Positions 48,454-56,771 of a DNA stretch of 58,515 bases are shown here, piece after piece. How positions within the stretch are numbered: the stretch's first letter is position 1; every line of letters begins with the position of its first letter. Made by a program: the position numbers and the translations under genes. The notes under the pieces are model-generated. The model did not search any database. It saw only the letters and a program-made list of their open reading frames with translations, and was not told the DNA's origin. The stretch covers positions 1 to 58,515 of the forward strand of contig CAAEHI010000056.1 in NCBI GenBank assembly GCA_900755685.1. The letters are read 5' to 3'. The DNA comes from an uncultured Collinsella sp. Lineage in GTDB: Bacteria; Actinomycetota; Coriobacteriia; Coriobacteriales; Coriobacteriaceae.

Positions 48454-49743
48454 TTAACGAATGTTGTAGAACGCGGCCTTGCCGGCGTAGCGTGCACTGC
48501 CCTCGAGCTCGTCCTCGATGCGGATGAGCTGGTTGTACTTGGCGATGCGATCGCTGCGGCACGGAGCGCCCGACTTGATCTGGCCGGCGTTGACGCCCAC
48601 GACCAGGTCGGCGATCGTGGAGTCCTCGGTCTCGCCGGAGCGGTGGCTCACGATGCAGGCGTAGCCGGCCTCCTTGGCGGTCTCGATGGCCTCGAGCGAC
48701 TCGGTGAGCGTACCGATCTGGTTGACCTTGACCAGGATCGCGTTGGCGGCACCAAGCTCGATGCCCTTCTTGAGGCGCTCGGTGTTGGTGACGAACAGGT
48801 CGTCGCCTACGAGCTGCACCTTATTGCCAATGCGGCGGGTAAGCTCGACCCAGCCGTCCCAGTCCTCCTCGGCCATGCCGTCCTCGATGGAGATGATGGG
48901 ATAAGTGTCGACGAGCTTCTCCCAGTAATCAACCATCTGGGCGCTCGTGTACTCCACGCCCTCGCCCTTGAGCTCGTACATACCGGTCTCGGCGTTGTAG
49001 AACTCGGTCGAGGCCGGGTCCATGGCGTACATGAAGTCGACGCCGGGCTTAAAGCCGGCCTTCTCCACGGCCTTGGTGATGTACTCGAACGGTTCGGCAT
49101 TGGTCTTGAGGTTGGGTGCGAAGCCGCCCTCGTCGCCCACGCCGCCGCCCAGGCCGGCCTCGTGCAGCACGCCCTTGAGGGTGTGGTAGACCTCGGCGCA
49201 CCAACGCAGGCCCTCGGCAAAGCTCGGGGCGCCCACCGGCATGATCATGAACTCCTGGAAGTCAACGTTATTGTCGGCATGCACGCCGCCGTTGAGGATA
49301 TTCATCATAGGTGTGGGCAGCAGATGGGCGTTGACGCCGCCCAGGTACTGGTACAGCGACAGGCCCGCCGACTCGGCAGCGGCGCGGGCAACGGCCAGCG
49401 ACACGCCCAGGATGGCGTTGGCACCGAGCTTGTTCTTGTTGGGGGTACCGTCCGCGGCAATCAGCGCGGCATCGACGGCGCGCTGGTCGAAGGCATCGAG
49501 GCCCACGACGGCGTTAGCGCACTCGTTGTTGACATGCTCGACGGCCTGCGAAACGCCCTTGCCCAGGTAGCGGCTCTTGTCGCCATCGCGCAGCTCGCAG
49601 GCCTCAAAGGCGCCGGTCGAAGCACCCGAAGGCACCATTGCGCGGCCAAAGCTGCCGTCCTCGAGCACGACCTCGACCTCGACGGTGGGGTTGCCGCGGC
49701 TGTCGAGCACCTCGCGACCGTAGACGTCCAAAATATCGCTCAT
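48454..49743 (-). CDS. eno: Enolase
   Basis: 429 residues. SDILDVYGREVLDSRGNPTVEVEV start, SGASTGAFEACELRDGD, LPTPMMNILNGGVHADNNVDFQEFMI, the SIEDGMAEEDWDGW metal-binding segment, LVGDDLFVTN and SHRSGETEDSTIADL near the catalytic Lys. Converts 2-phosphoglycerate to PEP. GAGGGAG site before the ATG. Two 13-bp direct repeats lie in its promoter region. Confidence 0.97.
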   Translation of the reverse strand: MSDILDVYGREVLDSRGNPTVEVEVVLEDGSFGRAMVPSGASTGAFEACELRDGDKSRYLGKGVSQAVEHVNNECANAVVGLDAFDQRAVDAALIAADGTPNKNKLGANAILGVSLAVARAAAESAGLSLYQYLGGVNAHLLPTPMMNILNGGVHADNNVDFQEFMIMPVGAPSFAEGLRWCAEVYHTLKGVLHEAGLGGGVGDEGGFAPNLKTNAEPFEYITKAVEKAGFKPGVDFMYAMDPASTEFYNAETGMYELKGEGVEYTSAQMVDYWEKLVDTYPIISIEDGMAEEDWDGWVELTRRIGNKVQLVGDDLFVTNTERLKKGIELGAANAILVKVNQIGTLTESLEAIETAKEAGYACIVSHRSGETEDSTIADLVVGVNAGQIKSGAPCRSDRIAKYNQLIRIEDELEGSARYAGKAAFYNIR

Positions 49744-49813
49744 GTTGTCTCCCTCTCACTTGGAAACGTAGTGGATGCAAGCGACCGGCTGACCGTGCAC
49801 CATCGGTGCGTCT

Positions 49814-49861
49814 CCGTAAGTTAGCCATGTCGCACTTTTTGCATTATGCCCTAAGTTAGCC
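49814..49861. promoter_or_regulatory. Direct repeats in the eno upstream region
   Basis: CCGTAAGTTAGCC (49814-49826) and CCCTAAGTTAGCC (49849-49861), 35 bp apart, with CATAAT as a possible minus-strand -10 between them. Candidate operator. Confidence 0.45.
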
Positions 49862-49932
49862 GAGGGATACACTTGATTTTCGAAAAATTTAGCGGGAACG
49901 ATGAGGCGTGTCAGCCCGTCGTTCCAGCAGTC

Positions 49933-50793
49933 TTACTCCTCCGCCTTTGCGGCATCCCACAGGTCGTTGAGGCCGTGGGTCGAAAGCTCGGCAAGATCCA
50001 CGTGAGCATCGGCCGCCATCTGCTCCATCGCGGCCCAGCGGCGGCGGAACTTTGCCGTGCTGGCGCGCAGGGCGCTCTCGGCGTCGATCCCCTCTTTGCG
50101 CGCGACGTTGACCAGGGCAAAGAGCAGATCGCCAAACTCCATTTCGCGCTCGGGCGTTCCGGGGGCCTCGGCCTCAAACTCGGCACGTTCCTCGGCGACC
50201 TCGTCCCACACGTCCTGGACCGTCTCCCACTCAAAGCCCACGGCAGCCGCCTTGCGCGACACCTTCTGAGCCTGCATCAGCGCCGGCAGATGCGTGGGCA
50301 CGCCGTCGAGCAGGCCCTCGGGCGCAGCCTCGCCCGCCGCCACGGCCTTGTCCTTGGCAGCCCTCTCGGCAAGCTTGACCTCGTCCCAAATCTTGAGTAC
50401 CTCGTCGGAGCTGTCGGCATCCACATCGCCAAACACGTGCGGATGACGGCGAATGAGCTTGGCGTCGATATCGCGCGCCACGTCGGCCAGCGTAAACTCG
50501 CCGGCATCCGCCGCAATTTGCGCATGCAGCACCACCTGCATGAGCACATCGCCCAGCTCCTCGCGCAGATGCGCCGCGTCGTCCGCCTCGATGCAATCGA
50601 GCGCCTCGTAGGCTTCCTCGATCATGTTCTTGCCAATGCTGCGGTGCGTCTGTTCGCGGTCCCACGGGCAGCCATCGGGCTGACGCAGACGCCAGATGGT
50701 CTGCACCAGATGCTGCAGCTCGGCCGACGCGTCGACCAGCGTGGACAGATCGCGCGAGCCCTCGGCATTTTGCTGAGCCATGTGCTGCGCCAT
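49933..50793 (-). CDS. mazG: Nucleoside triphosphate pyrophosphohydrolase MazG
   Basis: 286 residues with two MazG domains. The first has LRQPDGCPWDREQTH and EEAYEALDCIEADD...EELGDVLMQ (EExxE...ExxD), the second VGFEWETVQDVWDEVAEERAEFEAE and EFGDLLFALVNVAR. Removes non-standard nucleotides. ATG 50793 with GGAGGA 7 nt upstream, two nt after the yfcE-like stop. Precedes eno as in other Actinobacteria. Confidence 0.95.
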   Translation of the reverse strand: MAQHMAQQNAEGSRDLSTLVDASAELQHLVQTIWRLRQPDGCPWDREQTHRSIGKNMIEEAYEALDCIEADDAAHLREELGDVLMQVVLHAQIAADAGEFTLADVARDIDAKLIRRHPHVFGDVDADSSDEVLKIWDEVKLAERAAKDKAVAAGEAAPEGLLDGVPTHLPALMQAQKVSRKAAAVGFEWETVQDVWDEVAEERAEFEAEAPGTPEREMEFGDLLFALVNVARKEGIDAESALRASTAKFRRRWAAMEQMAADAHVDLAELSTHGLNDLWDAAKAEE

Positions 50794-50795
50794 GG

Positions 50796-51344
50796 TTATT
50801 CCTCCTCCAGGATCACGTGGCGGAACGCACCGCCCTCGTAGATGCCGTAGCTGTGCGTGCCGTCCTTGGGGATGCTCACGCTGCCGGGGTTGAAGAGCCA
50901 CAGGCCCGGGTGCGCCTCGCTTGCCTCGTTAACCTTGATGTGCGTGTGACCGTAGACGAGCGCGGAGCTCTCGGGCAACGCGGGCGCGTGGTCGACGCTG
51001 TTGTGCATGCCGGCGCCAAAGACGTGGCCGTGCGTCAGGAACAGCTCGCGGCCGGTCTCGTCGAACAGCGTGGCATAGTCGGCCATGACGGGGAAGTCGA
51101 GCACCATCTGGTCGACCTCGGCGTCGCAGTTGCCGCGCACCGCGATGATGCGGTCGGCCAGGGCGTTGAGCAGCGGGATTACGCGCTTGGGGGCGTAATC
51201 GCGCGGCAGGTCGTTGCGCGGACCGTGGTAGAGCAGGTCGCCCAGCAGCACGATGCGGTCAGGCTGCTCGGACTCGATGGCGCTGACCAGGCGCTCGGTC
51301 CAATAGGCCGAGCCGTGGATGTCGGAAGCGATGAGGTATTTCAT
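50796..51344 (-). CDS. YfcE/MJ0936-type phosphodiesterase
   Basis: 182 residues. Calcineurin-like motifs: IASDIHGSAYWTE, LLGDLLYHGPRNDLP, AVRGNCDAEVD, LTHGHVFGAG, YGHTHIKV. Small single-domain metallophosphodiesterase; physiological substrate unknown. The ATG at 51344 has AAAGGA; coupled to mazG. Confidence 0.92.
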   Translation of the reverse strand: MKYLIASDIHGSAYWTERLVSAIESEQPDRIVLLGDLLYHGPRNDLPRDYAPKRVIPLLNALADRIIAVRGNCDAEVDQMVLDFPVMADYATLFDETGRELFLTHGHVFGAGMHNSVDHAPALPESSALVYGHTHIKVNEASEAHPGLWLFNPGSVSIPKDGTHSYGIYEGGAFRHVILEEE

Positions 51345-51426
51345 AAGGAATCCTTTCGAGGTGGGGTTGATGAAGGTGAGGGTGAGGGTGAGGGCGCGGC
51401 CAGACGGTTGAGATACCTGGCCCATG

Positions 51427-51951
51427 TTATTCGCTCGAACAGCTCGGCCGAATCGCTCGGCCCGCGCTACGTAAATCGAGCGCTGCGCTCTGCGCCGCCT
51501 GCATCACGCGCTGGAGCGGCACCTTATGCTCGCGGGCAAGACGGGCGCAGTCCTCGTACTCGGGCGCCGCACGCTCGCTGCCGTCGGGCAGGGTCGCCAC
51601 TTTCACGGGCACCTCGCCCCACGGCGTCGTCACCCGCTCAAAGCGGCGCGGCAGGCAAACGCGTTCCATCACCTGGCGACGGATGCCGTTGGTCGTGGTT
51701 TCCAAAAAGATAATCGTCTGCAGGCGCTCGATATCCTCGTGCGAACAGATCACCTGCAGCTGCCAGCCAGGGCGGTCTTTTTTGCAATACAGGGGCAGCC
51801 AGTGCACCTCGCGCGCGCCGGCCTCGCGCAGGCGGTCGGCAGCGTAGGCGAGCACCTCGGGCGACGCGTCGTCGATATCGCATTCTAGCTTGACGATGGT
51901 CTCGGGCGCATCGGTCTCGCGAGACAGCGGAGATTTGCTATCGCATGGCAT
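51427..51951 (-). CDS. Stand-alone C-terminal domain of LarC (nickel-pincer cofactor cyclometallase)
   Basis: 174 residues. VKLECDIDDASPEVLAYA, LPLYCKKDRPGWQLQVIC, FLETTTNGIRRQVMERVCL and APEYEDCARLAREHKVPLQ are the CTP/nickel-binding LarC2 domain of DUF111. In Lactobacillus, LarC is made by frameshifting LarC1 into LarC2 to complete lactate racemase cofactor. Here no LarC1 part precedes it; upstream is a palindrome and a divergent gene. The ATG at 51951 follows AAAGGAG. HypA/HypB elsewhere in the window show that nickel is used. Confidence 0.82.
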   Translation of the reverse strand: MPCDSKSPLSRETDAPETIVKLECDIDDASPEVLAYAADRLREAGAREVHWLPLYCKKDRPGWQLQVICSHEDIERLQTIIFLETTTNGIRRQVMERVCLPRRFERVTTPWGEVPVKVATLPDGSERAAPEYEDCARLAREHKVPLQRVMQAAQSAALDLRSAGRAIRPSCSSE

Positions 51952-52057
51952 ACGGTCCGGCTCCTTTCCGCACGGGCTCGTTTTGTTCATCCAAACGCTA
52001 GCACATCGGACGTGGCACAGGCGTGACTTTCGTCCGTCGCCGCCCTCGCCCCTATCC

Positions 52058-52122
52058 AAACATGTACATCAGCCTCCAAACATGTCATTTTCTGCAGCTT
52101 TTGGAGGCTGATGTACATGTTT
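52058..52122. repeat. Perfect 23-bp palindrome arms, unique family
   Basis: AAACATGTACATCAGCCTCC... at 52058-52080 and its exact complement at 52100-52122, 19 nt apart. It lacks the GGGAC word of the other families. The 301-nt gap otherwise shows nothing. Confidence 0.88.
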
Positions 52123-52252
52123 TGAGAGCGCAAGCGAGGCCGCGCCGCGCACCGCACAGCCTTTCCAATCGATTTCGAGCTCCGGCGTGCCCGGCGTGTT
52201 AAAAGCTACACCATTACAATGGAGCGGATTCGCTTGACGCAAAGGAGCTGCC

Positions 52253-53164
52253 ATGTCTGCTTGCCCGATGGTCGATTGCCATACCCACACCTCGTTTTCG
52301 GACGGACATGCCTCGTTTGAGGACAACGTTCGCGCCGCTGCTGCGGCCAGCTGCCGCGTCATGGTCTCGACCGACCATCTCACCCTGCCCGCCAGCATGG
52401 ATGCCAACTGCGAAGTGCAGGTTACTGAGGGCGACCTGCCGGTACATCGTCTGGCTTTTGAGGATGCTCGCAAGCTTGCCGCGCAGATTGTGCCGGAGCT
52501 CAGCTTTATCTATGGCTTTGAATGCGATTGGTACGAGGGCTGCGAGCCTTTGGTTGAGCGCTGGTCCCAGGGCGCCGTCGTACGCCTGGGCAGCGTGCAT
52601 TGGATTGGCAACCCGGGAGATATTGCGGCAGGCGCCGCGGGGACGGCGGGGACGGAGGACGTCGCTCGTCCCGATACGCCCGATTCGCGCTGCGGCTGGA
52701 TCGACGATGACACCGACCTGCATGTTTGGGATAACTTAGGCGTGCGCGGCGTGTGGGAGCGCTATGTCGATGACTGGTGCCGCGCCTGCGAGAGCCCGCT
52801 CAACTTTGATGTGATGGCTCACCCCGACCTGGTCATGCGCTTTTCGAAGGAAGGCTTTGCGCCCGACTTTGACCCCGCACCGTTTTGGCAGCAGATGGCC
52901 GAGTGCGCGCACGATACGGGCCGCCGCGTTGAGGTCTCGACCGCCGCACCGCGCAAGGGCCTCGACGACTACTATCCCGCGACCGGATTGCTGCGTTGCT
53001 TTGCCCACGCCGAGGTGCCGATCACTTTTGGCTCGGACGCACACCGCGCCTGCGACATCTGCTGGAACATCCGTGAGGCCCAGGCACACGCCTACGACTG
53101 TGGCTACCGAACCTTCGACGTCCCCCACGCCACCGGCGAATGGGAATCCACACCCCTCGCCTAA
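52253..53164 (+). CDS. PHP-domain histidinol phosphatase
   Basis: 303 residues. Metal motifs VDCHTHTSFSDGHASFEDN, STDHLT, GFECDWYEG, LGSVHWIG, VMAHPDLVMRF and FGSDAHRACD are the PHP/HisK signature. Removes phosphate from histidinol-P, the step not otherwise encoded in the his operon. AAAGGAG before the ATG. It faces the operon end, sharing only a repeat with hisE. Confidence 0.92.
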   Translation: MSACPMVDCHTHTSFSDGHASFEDNVRAAAAASCRVMVSTDHLTLPASMDANCEVQVTEGDLPVHRLAFEDARKLAAQIVPELSFIYGFECDWYEGCEPLVERWSQGAVVRLGSVHWIGNPGDIAAGAAGTAGTEDVARPDTPDSRCGWIDDDTDLHVWDNLGVRGVWERYVDDWCRACESPLNFDVMAHPDLVMRFSKEGFAPDFDPAPFWQQMAECAHDTGRRVEVSTAAPRKGLDDYYPATGLLRCFAHAEVPITFGSDAHRACDICWNIREAQAHAYDCGYRTFDVPHATGEWESTPLA

Positions 53165-53165
53165 C

Positions 53166-53194
53166 CAGTCGTTTAAGAACGTCCCCAATGACTA
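53166..53194. repeat. Palindromic repeat family A at the hisE stop codon
   Basis: CAGTCGTT ... AATGACTA; the last three bases (53192-53194) are the complement of the hisE stop TAG. Confidence 0.85.
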
Positions 53195-53509
53195 GTGGCG
53201 GCGGGCGTTGAGTTCGCCGGCAAGCTCGTCGAGGGTGATACCGTAGCGCTCGAGCGTCACGAGCAGGTGGTAGACCAGGTCGCCGGCCTCGTAGCGGATG
53301 TGGTCGTGATCGTTATCCTTGCAGGCCATGATCACTTCGCTCGACTCCTCGGCAAGCTTCTTGAGCAGCTCGTCCTCGACGTCGGTCAGCAGACGCGCGG
53401 TATAGCTCTCCTGCGGCGATGCATCACGACGACCGTGAATCACCTCGGCGAGCCCCGTCAGCGTCTCACCGATATTTCCATCCTGAACGTTTGCGGTGCG
53501 CACACCCAT
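53192..53509 (-). CDS. hisE: Phosphoribosyl-ATP pyrophosphatase
   Basis: 105 residues. LAEVIHGRRDASPQESYTARLL, then EDELLKKLAEESSEVIMACKDND (the E..EE..E metal site) and RYEAGDLVYHLLV. Second step of histidine synthesis. Separate from hisI, unlike the fused HisIE of enterics. Last gene of the operon; 45 nt after hisI. Confidence 0.95.
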   Translation of the reverse strand: MGVRTANVQDGNIGETLTGLAEVIHGRRDASPQESYTARLLTDVEDELLKKLAEESSEVIMACKDNDHDHIRYEAGDLVYHLLVTLERYGITLDELAGELNARRH

Positions 53510-53554
53510 GGTTCAATCCTTTCTGGTGGCCGAGCGTCTAATCGAGCGCCCGCC

Positions 53555-53884
53555 CTACGCGAGTTTCTTGAAGAAGCAGGTACGGTTGCCGGTATGGCAG
53601 GCCGGGCCCGGCGAGTCGACCTTGACCAGCAGCGTATCGCTATCGCAGTCGGCCCAGAGCTCCTTGACCGCTTGCATATTGCCGCTCGTCGCGCCCTTGT
53701 TCCAGAGCTCCTGGCGACTGCGGCTCCAAAACCACGTGGTGCCGGTCTTGAGCGTCAACCCCACCGACTCCTCGTTCATCCAGGCAACCATAAGCACCTC
53801 GCCGGTGTCATACTGCTGAACAACACAAGGAATCAGCCCCTTGGCGTCGTATTTGAGCTCGGACGCAGTTGTCACTTGCTCCAT
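53555..53884 (-). CDS. hisI: Phosphoribosyl-AMP cyclohydrolase
   Basis: 109 residues. LMVAWMNEESVGLTLKTG, TTWFWSRSRQELWNKGATSG, ADCDSDTLLVKV (metal Asp/Cys) and ACHTGNRTCF. Third step. It begins directly after the hisF stop with no gap. Confidence 0.96.
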   Translation of the reverse strand: MEQVTTASELKYDAKGLIPCVVQQYDTGEVLMVAWMNEESVGLTLKTGTTWFWSRSRQELWNKGATSGNMQAVKELWADCDSDTLLVKVDSPGPACHTGNRTCFFKKLA

Positions 53885-54667
53885 TTAAAAATCCAATCTC
53901 ACGGGAATACCCTGCGACGCCATATACTCCTTCACCTGGCGAATGCTGAAGGTTCCAAAGTGAAAGACGCTTGCCGCCAGTACGGCGTCGGCTTCGCCCT
54001 CGATCACACCCTCAGCAAAATGCTCGAGCGTGCCCACACCGCCGCTCGCGATCACCGGAATCGGCACCGCGCGCGCCACGGCGCGGGTGAGCGCCAGGTC
54101 AAATCCGGCCTTGGTGCCGTCGCGATCCATACTGGTCAGCAGGATCTCGCCGGCGCCGCGACGAGCCGCCTCCTCGGCCCACGCCACCGCGTCGATGCCC
54201 GTGGCGTTGCGACCTCCCGCGGTAAAGACCTCCCACTTGTCGGCCCCCGGCTCACCGGGCAGGCCCACGCGCTTGGCATCGATCGCCACGACCACGGCCT
54301 GGCTGCCAAACGCCGCGGCGGCTTGGCTGATCAACGACGGATAGCGCACGGCGGCAGAGTTAAGCGACACCTTGTCGGCGCCGGCGGCAACCATGGTCCG
54401 CATGCCCGCCAAGTCGCGGAAACCGCCGCCCACGGTATAGGGAATAGCGAGCTCCTCGGCTGCATGCGCCGCCATCTCGATAGTCGTCGCACGGTTATCG
54501 CTCGTGGCGGTAATGTCCAGGAAGACGACCTCGTCCGCACCCTCGCGGTCGTAGGCGCGCGCCAGCTCCACCGGATCGCCCGCATCGCGCAAGCTCACAA
54601 AGTTGACGCCCTTGACCACACGGCCGTCCTTGACGTCCAGGCAGGGAATCACACGTTTGGTAAGCAT
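53885..54667 (-). CDS. hisF: Imidazole glycerol phosphate synthase cyclase subunit
   Basis: 260 residues, TIM barrel. RVIPCLDVKDGRVVKGVNFV, VFLDITATSDNR, VGGGFRDLAG, ADKVSLNSAAV, EILLTSMDRDGTKAGFDL, IASGGVGTLEHFAEG. Works with HisH. Confidence 0.97.
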   Translation of the reverse strand: MLTKRVIPCLDVKDGRVVKGVNFVSLRDAGDPVELARAYDREGADEVVFLDITATSDNRATTIEMAAHAAEELAIPYTVGGGFRDLAGMRTMVAAGADKVSLNSAAVRYPSLISQAAAAFGSQAVVVAIDAKRVGLPGEPGADKWEVFTAGGRNATGIDAVAWAEEAARRGAGEILLTSMDRDGTKAGFDLALTRAVARAVPIPVIASGGVGTLEHFAEGVIEGEADAVLAASVFHFGTFSIRQVKEYMASQGIPVRLDF

Positions 54668-54670
54668 GGG

Positions 54671-55414
54671 CTACTCCTCCCCTCGGGCGGCGGCCAGCGC
54701 CTGGACCAGCGTAAAGTTGCCTTCGTAGAGCGCACGGCCGGTAATGGCGCCCTCAATAGCATCCTCACCCACCGCAGCCAGCGCGCGAATGTCGTCGAGC
54801 GTAGAGATGCCGCCCGAAGCCACGACAGGAAAGCCCGCGACCTTGGCAACATGGCGATACGCCGCCACATCGATGCCCGTCTGCATGCCATCGCGCGCGA
54901 TGTCGGTATACACCAGATGCTTAAAGCCCAGCTCGGTGAGCTGTGCCACGGCATCGTCGAGTGCCACGCCCGCGCCGTCGCGCCAGCCGTTCACCTTGAC
55001 CTGGCCGTCGCGAGCGGCGATGTCGGCCACGAGCAGCTCGCCAAAGCCTTGGGCCGCCACCTCGGCAAAACCCGGCTCGGTCACCAGCACGGTACCCAGT
55101 GCGATGCGGCGAGCACCGTAACCGGCCAGCTCGTCGATGCGCGCAAGCGAGCGAACGCCGCCGCCCACGTCCACGAACAGACCGTCGACGCCGCAGATGG
55201 CCTTAATCGCCGCCGAGTTAGCAGCGCGCGCGTCCTCGTCCTCGCCAAAGGCGGCGGACAGGTCGACGACGTGCACCCAGCTCGCGCCCTGCTCGGCAAA
55301 GGAGCGGGCCACGGCCACGGGGTCGTCGGAATATACCTTGCAGCGGCTCCGGTCGCCGCGCTCCAGGCGCACAACCTTGCCGCCGATCAAATCGATTGCG
55401 GGAAACAGAATCAT
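54671..55414 (-). CDS. hisA: ProFAR isomerase
   Basis: 247 residues. FPAIDLIGGKVVRLERGD, WVHVVDLSAAFGED, VGGGVRSLARIDELAGYG, YTDIARDGMQTGID, VVASGGISTLDDIRAL. Fourth-step isomerase, paralogous to HisF. Overlaps hisH by 4 nt (ATGA). Confidence 0.97.
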   Translation of the reverse strand: MILFPAIDLIGGKVVRLERGDRSRCKVYSDDPVAVARSFAEQGASWVHVVDLSAAFGEDEDARAANSAAIKAICGVDGLFVDVGGGVRSLARIDELAGYGARRIALGTVLVTEPGFAEVAAQGFGELLVADIAARDGQVKVNGWRDGAGVALDDAVAQLTELGFKHLVYTDIARDGMQTGIDVAAYRHVAKVAGFPVVASGGISTLDDIRALAAVGEDAIEGAITGRALYEGNFTLVQALAAARGEE

Positions 55415-56103
55415 CGGCCGGCCCCCTCGACGATGCTCACGAAGTTCTTAAGGATGCGCTGACCCAGCGCGGAGGATTTCTCGGGATGGAACTGGCAGCC
55501 CCACACGTTGCCGTGGCGCACGATGCACGGGAAGCTCCGCGTATAGTGCGTGCGCGCCAGCACATCGGCGGCATCGGCATCGTCGGCCACCGCGTAGCTG
55601 TGGGTGAAGTACATGTTGGCACCCTCGGCAAAACCAGTAAGCAGCGGATCGGCCGCACCGGCGGGCGTCATGTGCACCTGGTCCCAGCCCACGTGCGGCA
55701 CCTTCAGGCGACTCGACTCCAAGCGCGTGCACGAACCACGCATAATGCCCAGGCCATCGACCCAGGGGCCGCCATCCTGCTCGGGGGCGCTGCCATCCGC
55801 GGCCTCACCCGTAGGAACGCCCTCATTACCGCGCTCAAAAAACAGCTGAAGGCCCAGGCAGATGCCGAGCAACGGAGTTCCAGCGGCGACGGCATCGAGC
55901 ACGGCCGCCTCCTCGCCGCTCTGGCGCATAAAGGCGATCGCATCATAAAACGCGCCCACGCCCGGGATGACCAGGCCGTCGGCGTTGCGGATCTGCTCCG
56001 GATCGTCCGACGTGCAGGCGGCACCGGCGCGCGCAAGCCCGCGCGCAACGCTCGACAAGTTGCCCTTGTGGTAGTCGACCACCACGATCTTCGGTTCGCC
56101 CAC
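55411..56103 (-). CDS. hisH: Imidazole glycerol phosphate synthase glutamine amidotransferase subunit
   Basis: 230 residues. Class I amidotransferase: nucleophile Cys in LLGICLGLQLFFE, catalytic His/Glu in GCQFHPEKSS. Start codon GTG at 56103 with GGGAGGGG 4 nt before it. A 20-residue Gly/Ala/Pro-rich insert (EAADGSAPEQDGG) after the Cys motif is unusual. A family F palindrome lies upstream. Confidence 0.95.
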   Translation of the reverse strand: MGEPKIVVVDYHKGNLSSVARGLARAGAACTSDDPEQIRNADGLVIPGVGAFYDAIAFMRQSGEEAAVLDAVAAGTPLLGICLGLQLFFERGNEGVPTGEAADGSAPEQDGGPWVDGLGIMRGSCTRLESSRLKVPHVGWDQVHMTPAGAADPLLTGFAEGANMYFTHSYAVADDADAADVLARTHYTRSFPCIVRHGNVWGCQFHPEKSSALGQRILKNFVSIVEGAGR

Positions 56104-56130
56104 GCGACCCCTCCCTTATCTCATCGTCCA

Positions 56131-56169
56131 AAACCACCACAAAGGGGACAGGCACCTTTGTGGTGGTTT
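56131..56169. repeat. Palindromic repeat family F inside the his operon
   Basis: Perfect 15-bp arms AAACCACCACAAAGG/CCTTTGTGGTGGTTT around GGACAGGCA, in the 80-nt spacer between hisB and hisH. Confidence 0.9.
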
Positions 56170-56183
56170 GTGCGATCCGTCAG

Positions 56184-56771
56184 CTACAGTGAGCCCTTGG
56201 TGCTGGGGATGCCTTGCACGCGGGGATCGAGCTCGCAGGCGCGGCGCATCGTGCGGCCCACGGCCTTAAAGGCCGCCTCGATAATGTGATGCGAGTTACC
56301 GCCCGCCAGCTCGCGCACGTGCAGCGTGAGCCTGGCATCGCGCGCGAAGGCGTAGAAGAACTCGACAGCCAGCTCGGTATCAAAGGTGCCCACGCGCTCG
56401 GTCGGCACGGGCAGCTCGCAGTAGGCCTGCCCGCGGCCCGAGATATCCACGGCGGCCATCACGAGCGTCTCGTCCATGGCGATCGCCGCGTCGGCAAAGC
56501 GCGTAATGCCCACCTTGTCACTCAGCGCTTGGCAAAACGCCTCACCCAGCACAATGCCCGTGTCCTCGACGGTGTGGTGTGCGTCGACCTCCACGTCGCC
56601 CACCGCGTGCACCGTCAGATCGAACAGACCATGGCGGCCAAAAGCGTTGAGCATGTGGTCGAAAAACGGCACGCCAGTCGAGATATCGCACACGCCGCTT
56701 CCGTCCAGGTCGAGCTTTACGACAATGTCGGTCTCGCCCGTCTTGCGGGTCACCTCGGCATAGCGGTCCAT
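56184..56771 (-). CDS. hisB: Imidazoleglycerol-phosphate dehydratase
   Basis: 195 residues, monofunctional. VPFFDHMLNAFGRHG, DAHHTVEDTGI and LAGGNSHHIIEAAFKA manganese-binding motifs. No phosphatase domain, which fits the separate PHP phosphatase at 52253. Immediately after hisC. Confidence 0.97.
   Translation of the reverse strand: MDRYAEVTRKTGETDIVVKLDLDGSGVCDISTGVPFFDHMLNAFGRHGLFDLTVHAVGDVEVDAHHTVEDTGIVLGEAFCQALSDKVGITRFADAAIAMDETLVMAAVDISGRGQAYCELPVPTERVGTFDTELAVEFFYAFARDARLTLHVRELAGGNSHHIIEAAFKAVGRTMRRACELDPRVQGIPSTKGSL

Noticed and set aside
47496..48497. 333-aa form of the FtsB-like protein
   Set aside because: The first 80 codons run through the eno terminator; ATG 48257 has a ribosome site.
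53195..55462. 755-aa plus-strand ORF over the his genes
   Set aside because: Antisense to hisE, hisI, hisF and hisA, all with catalytic motifs.
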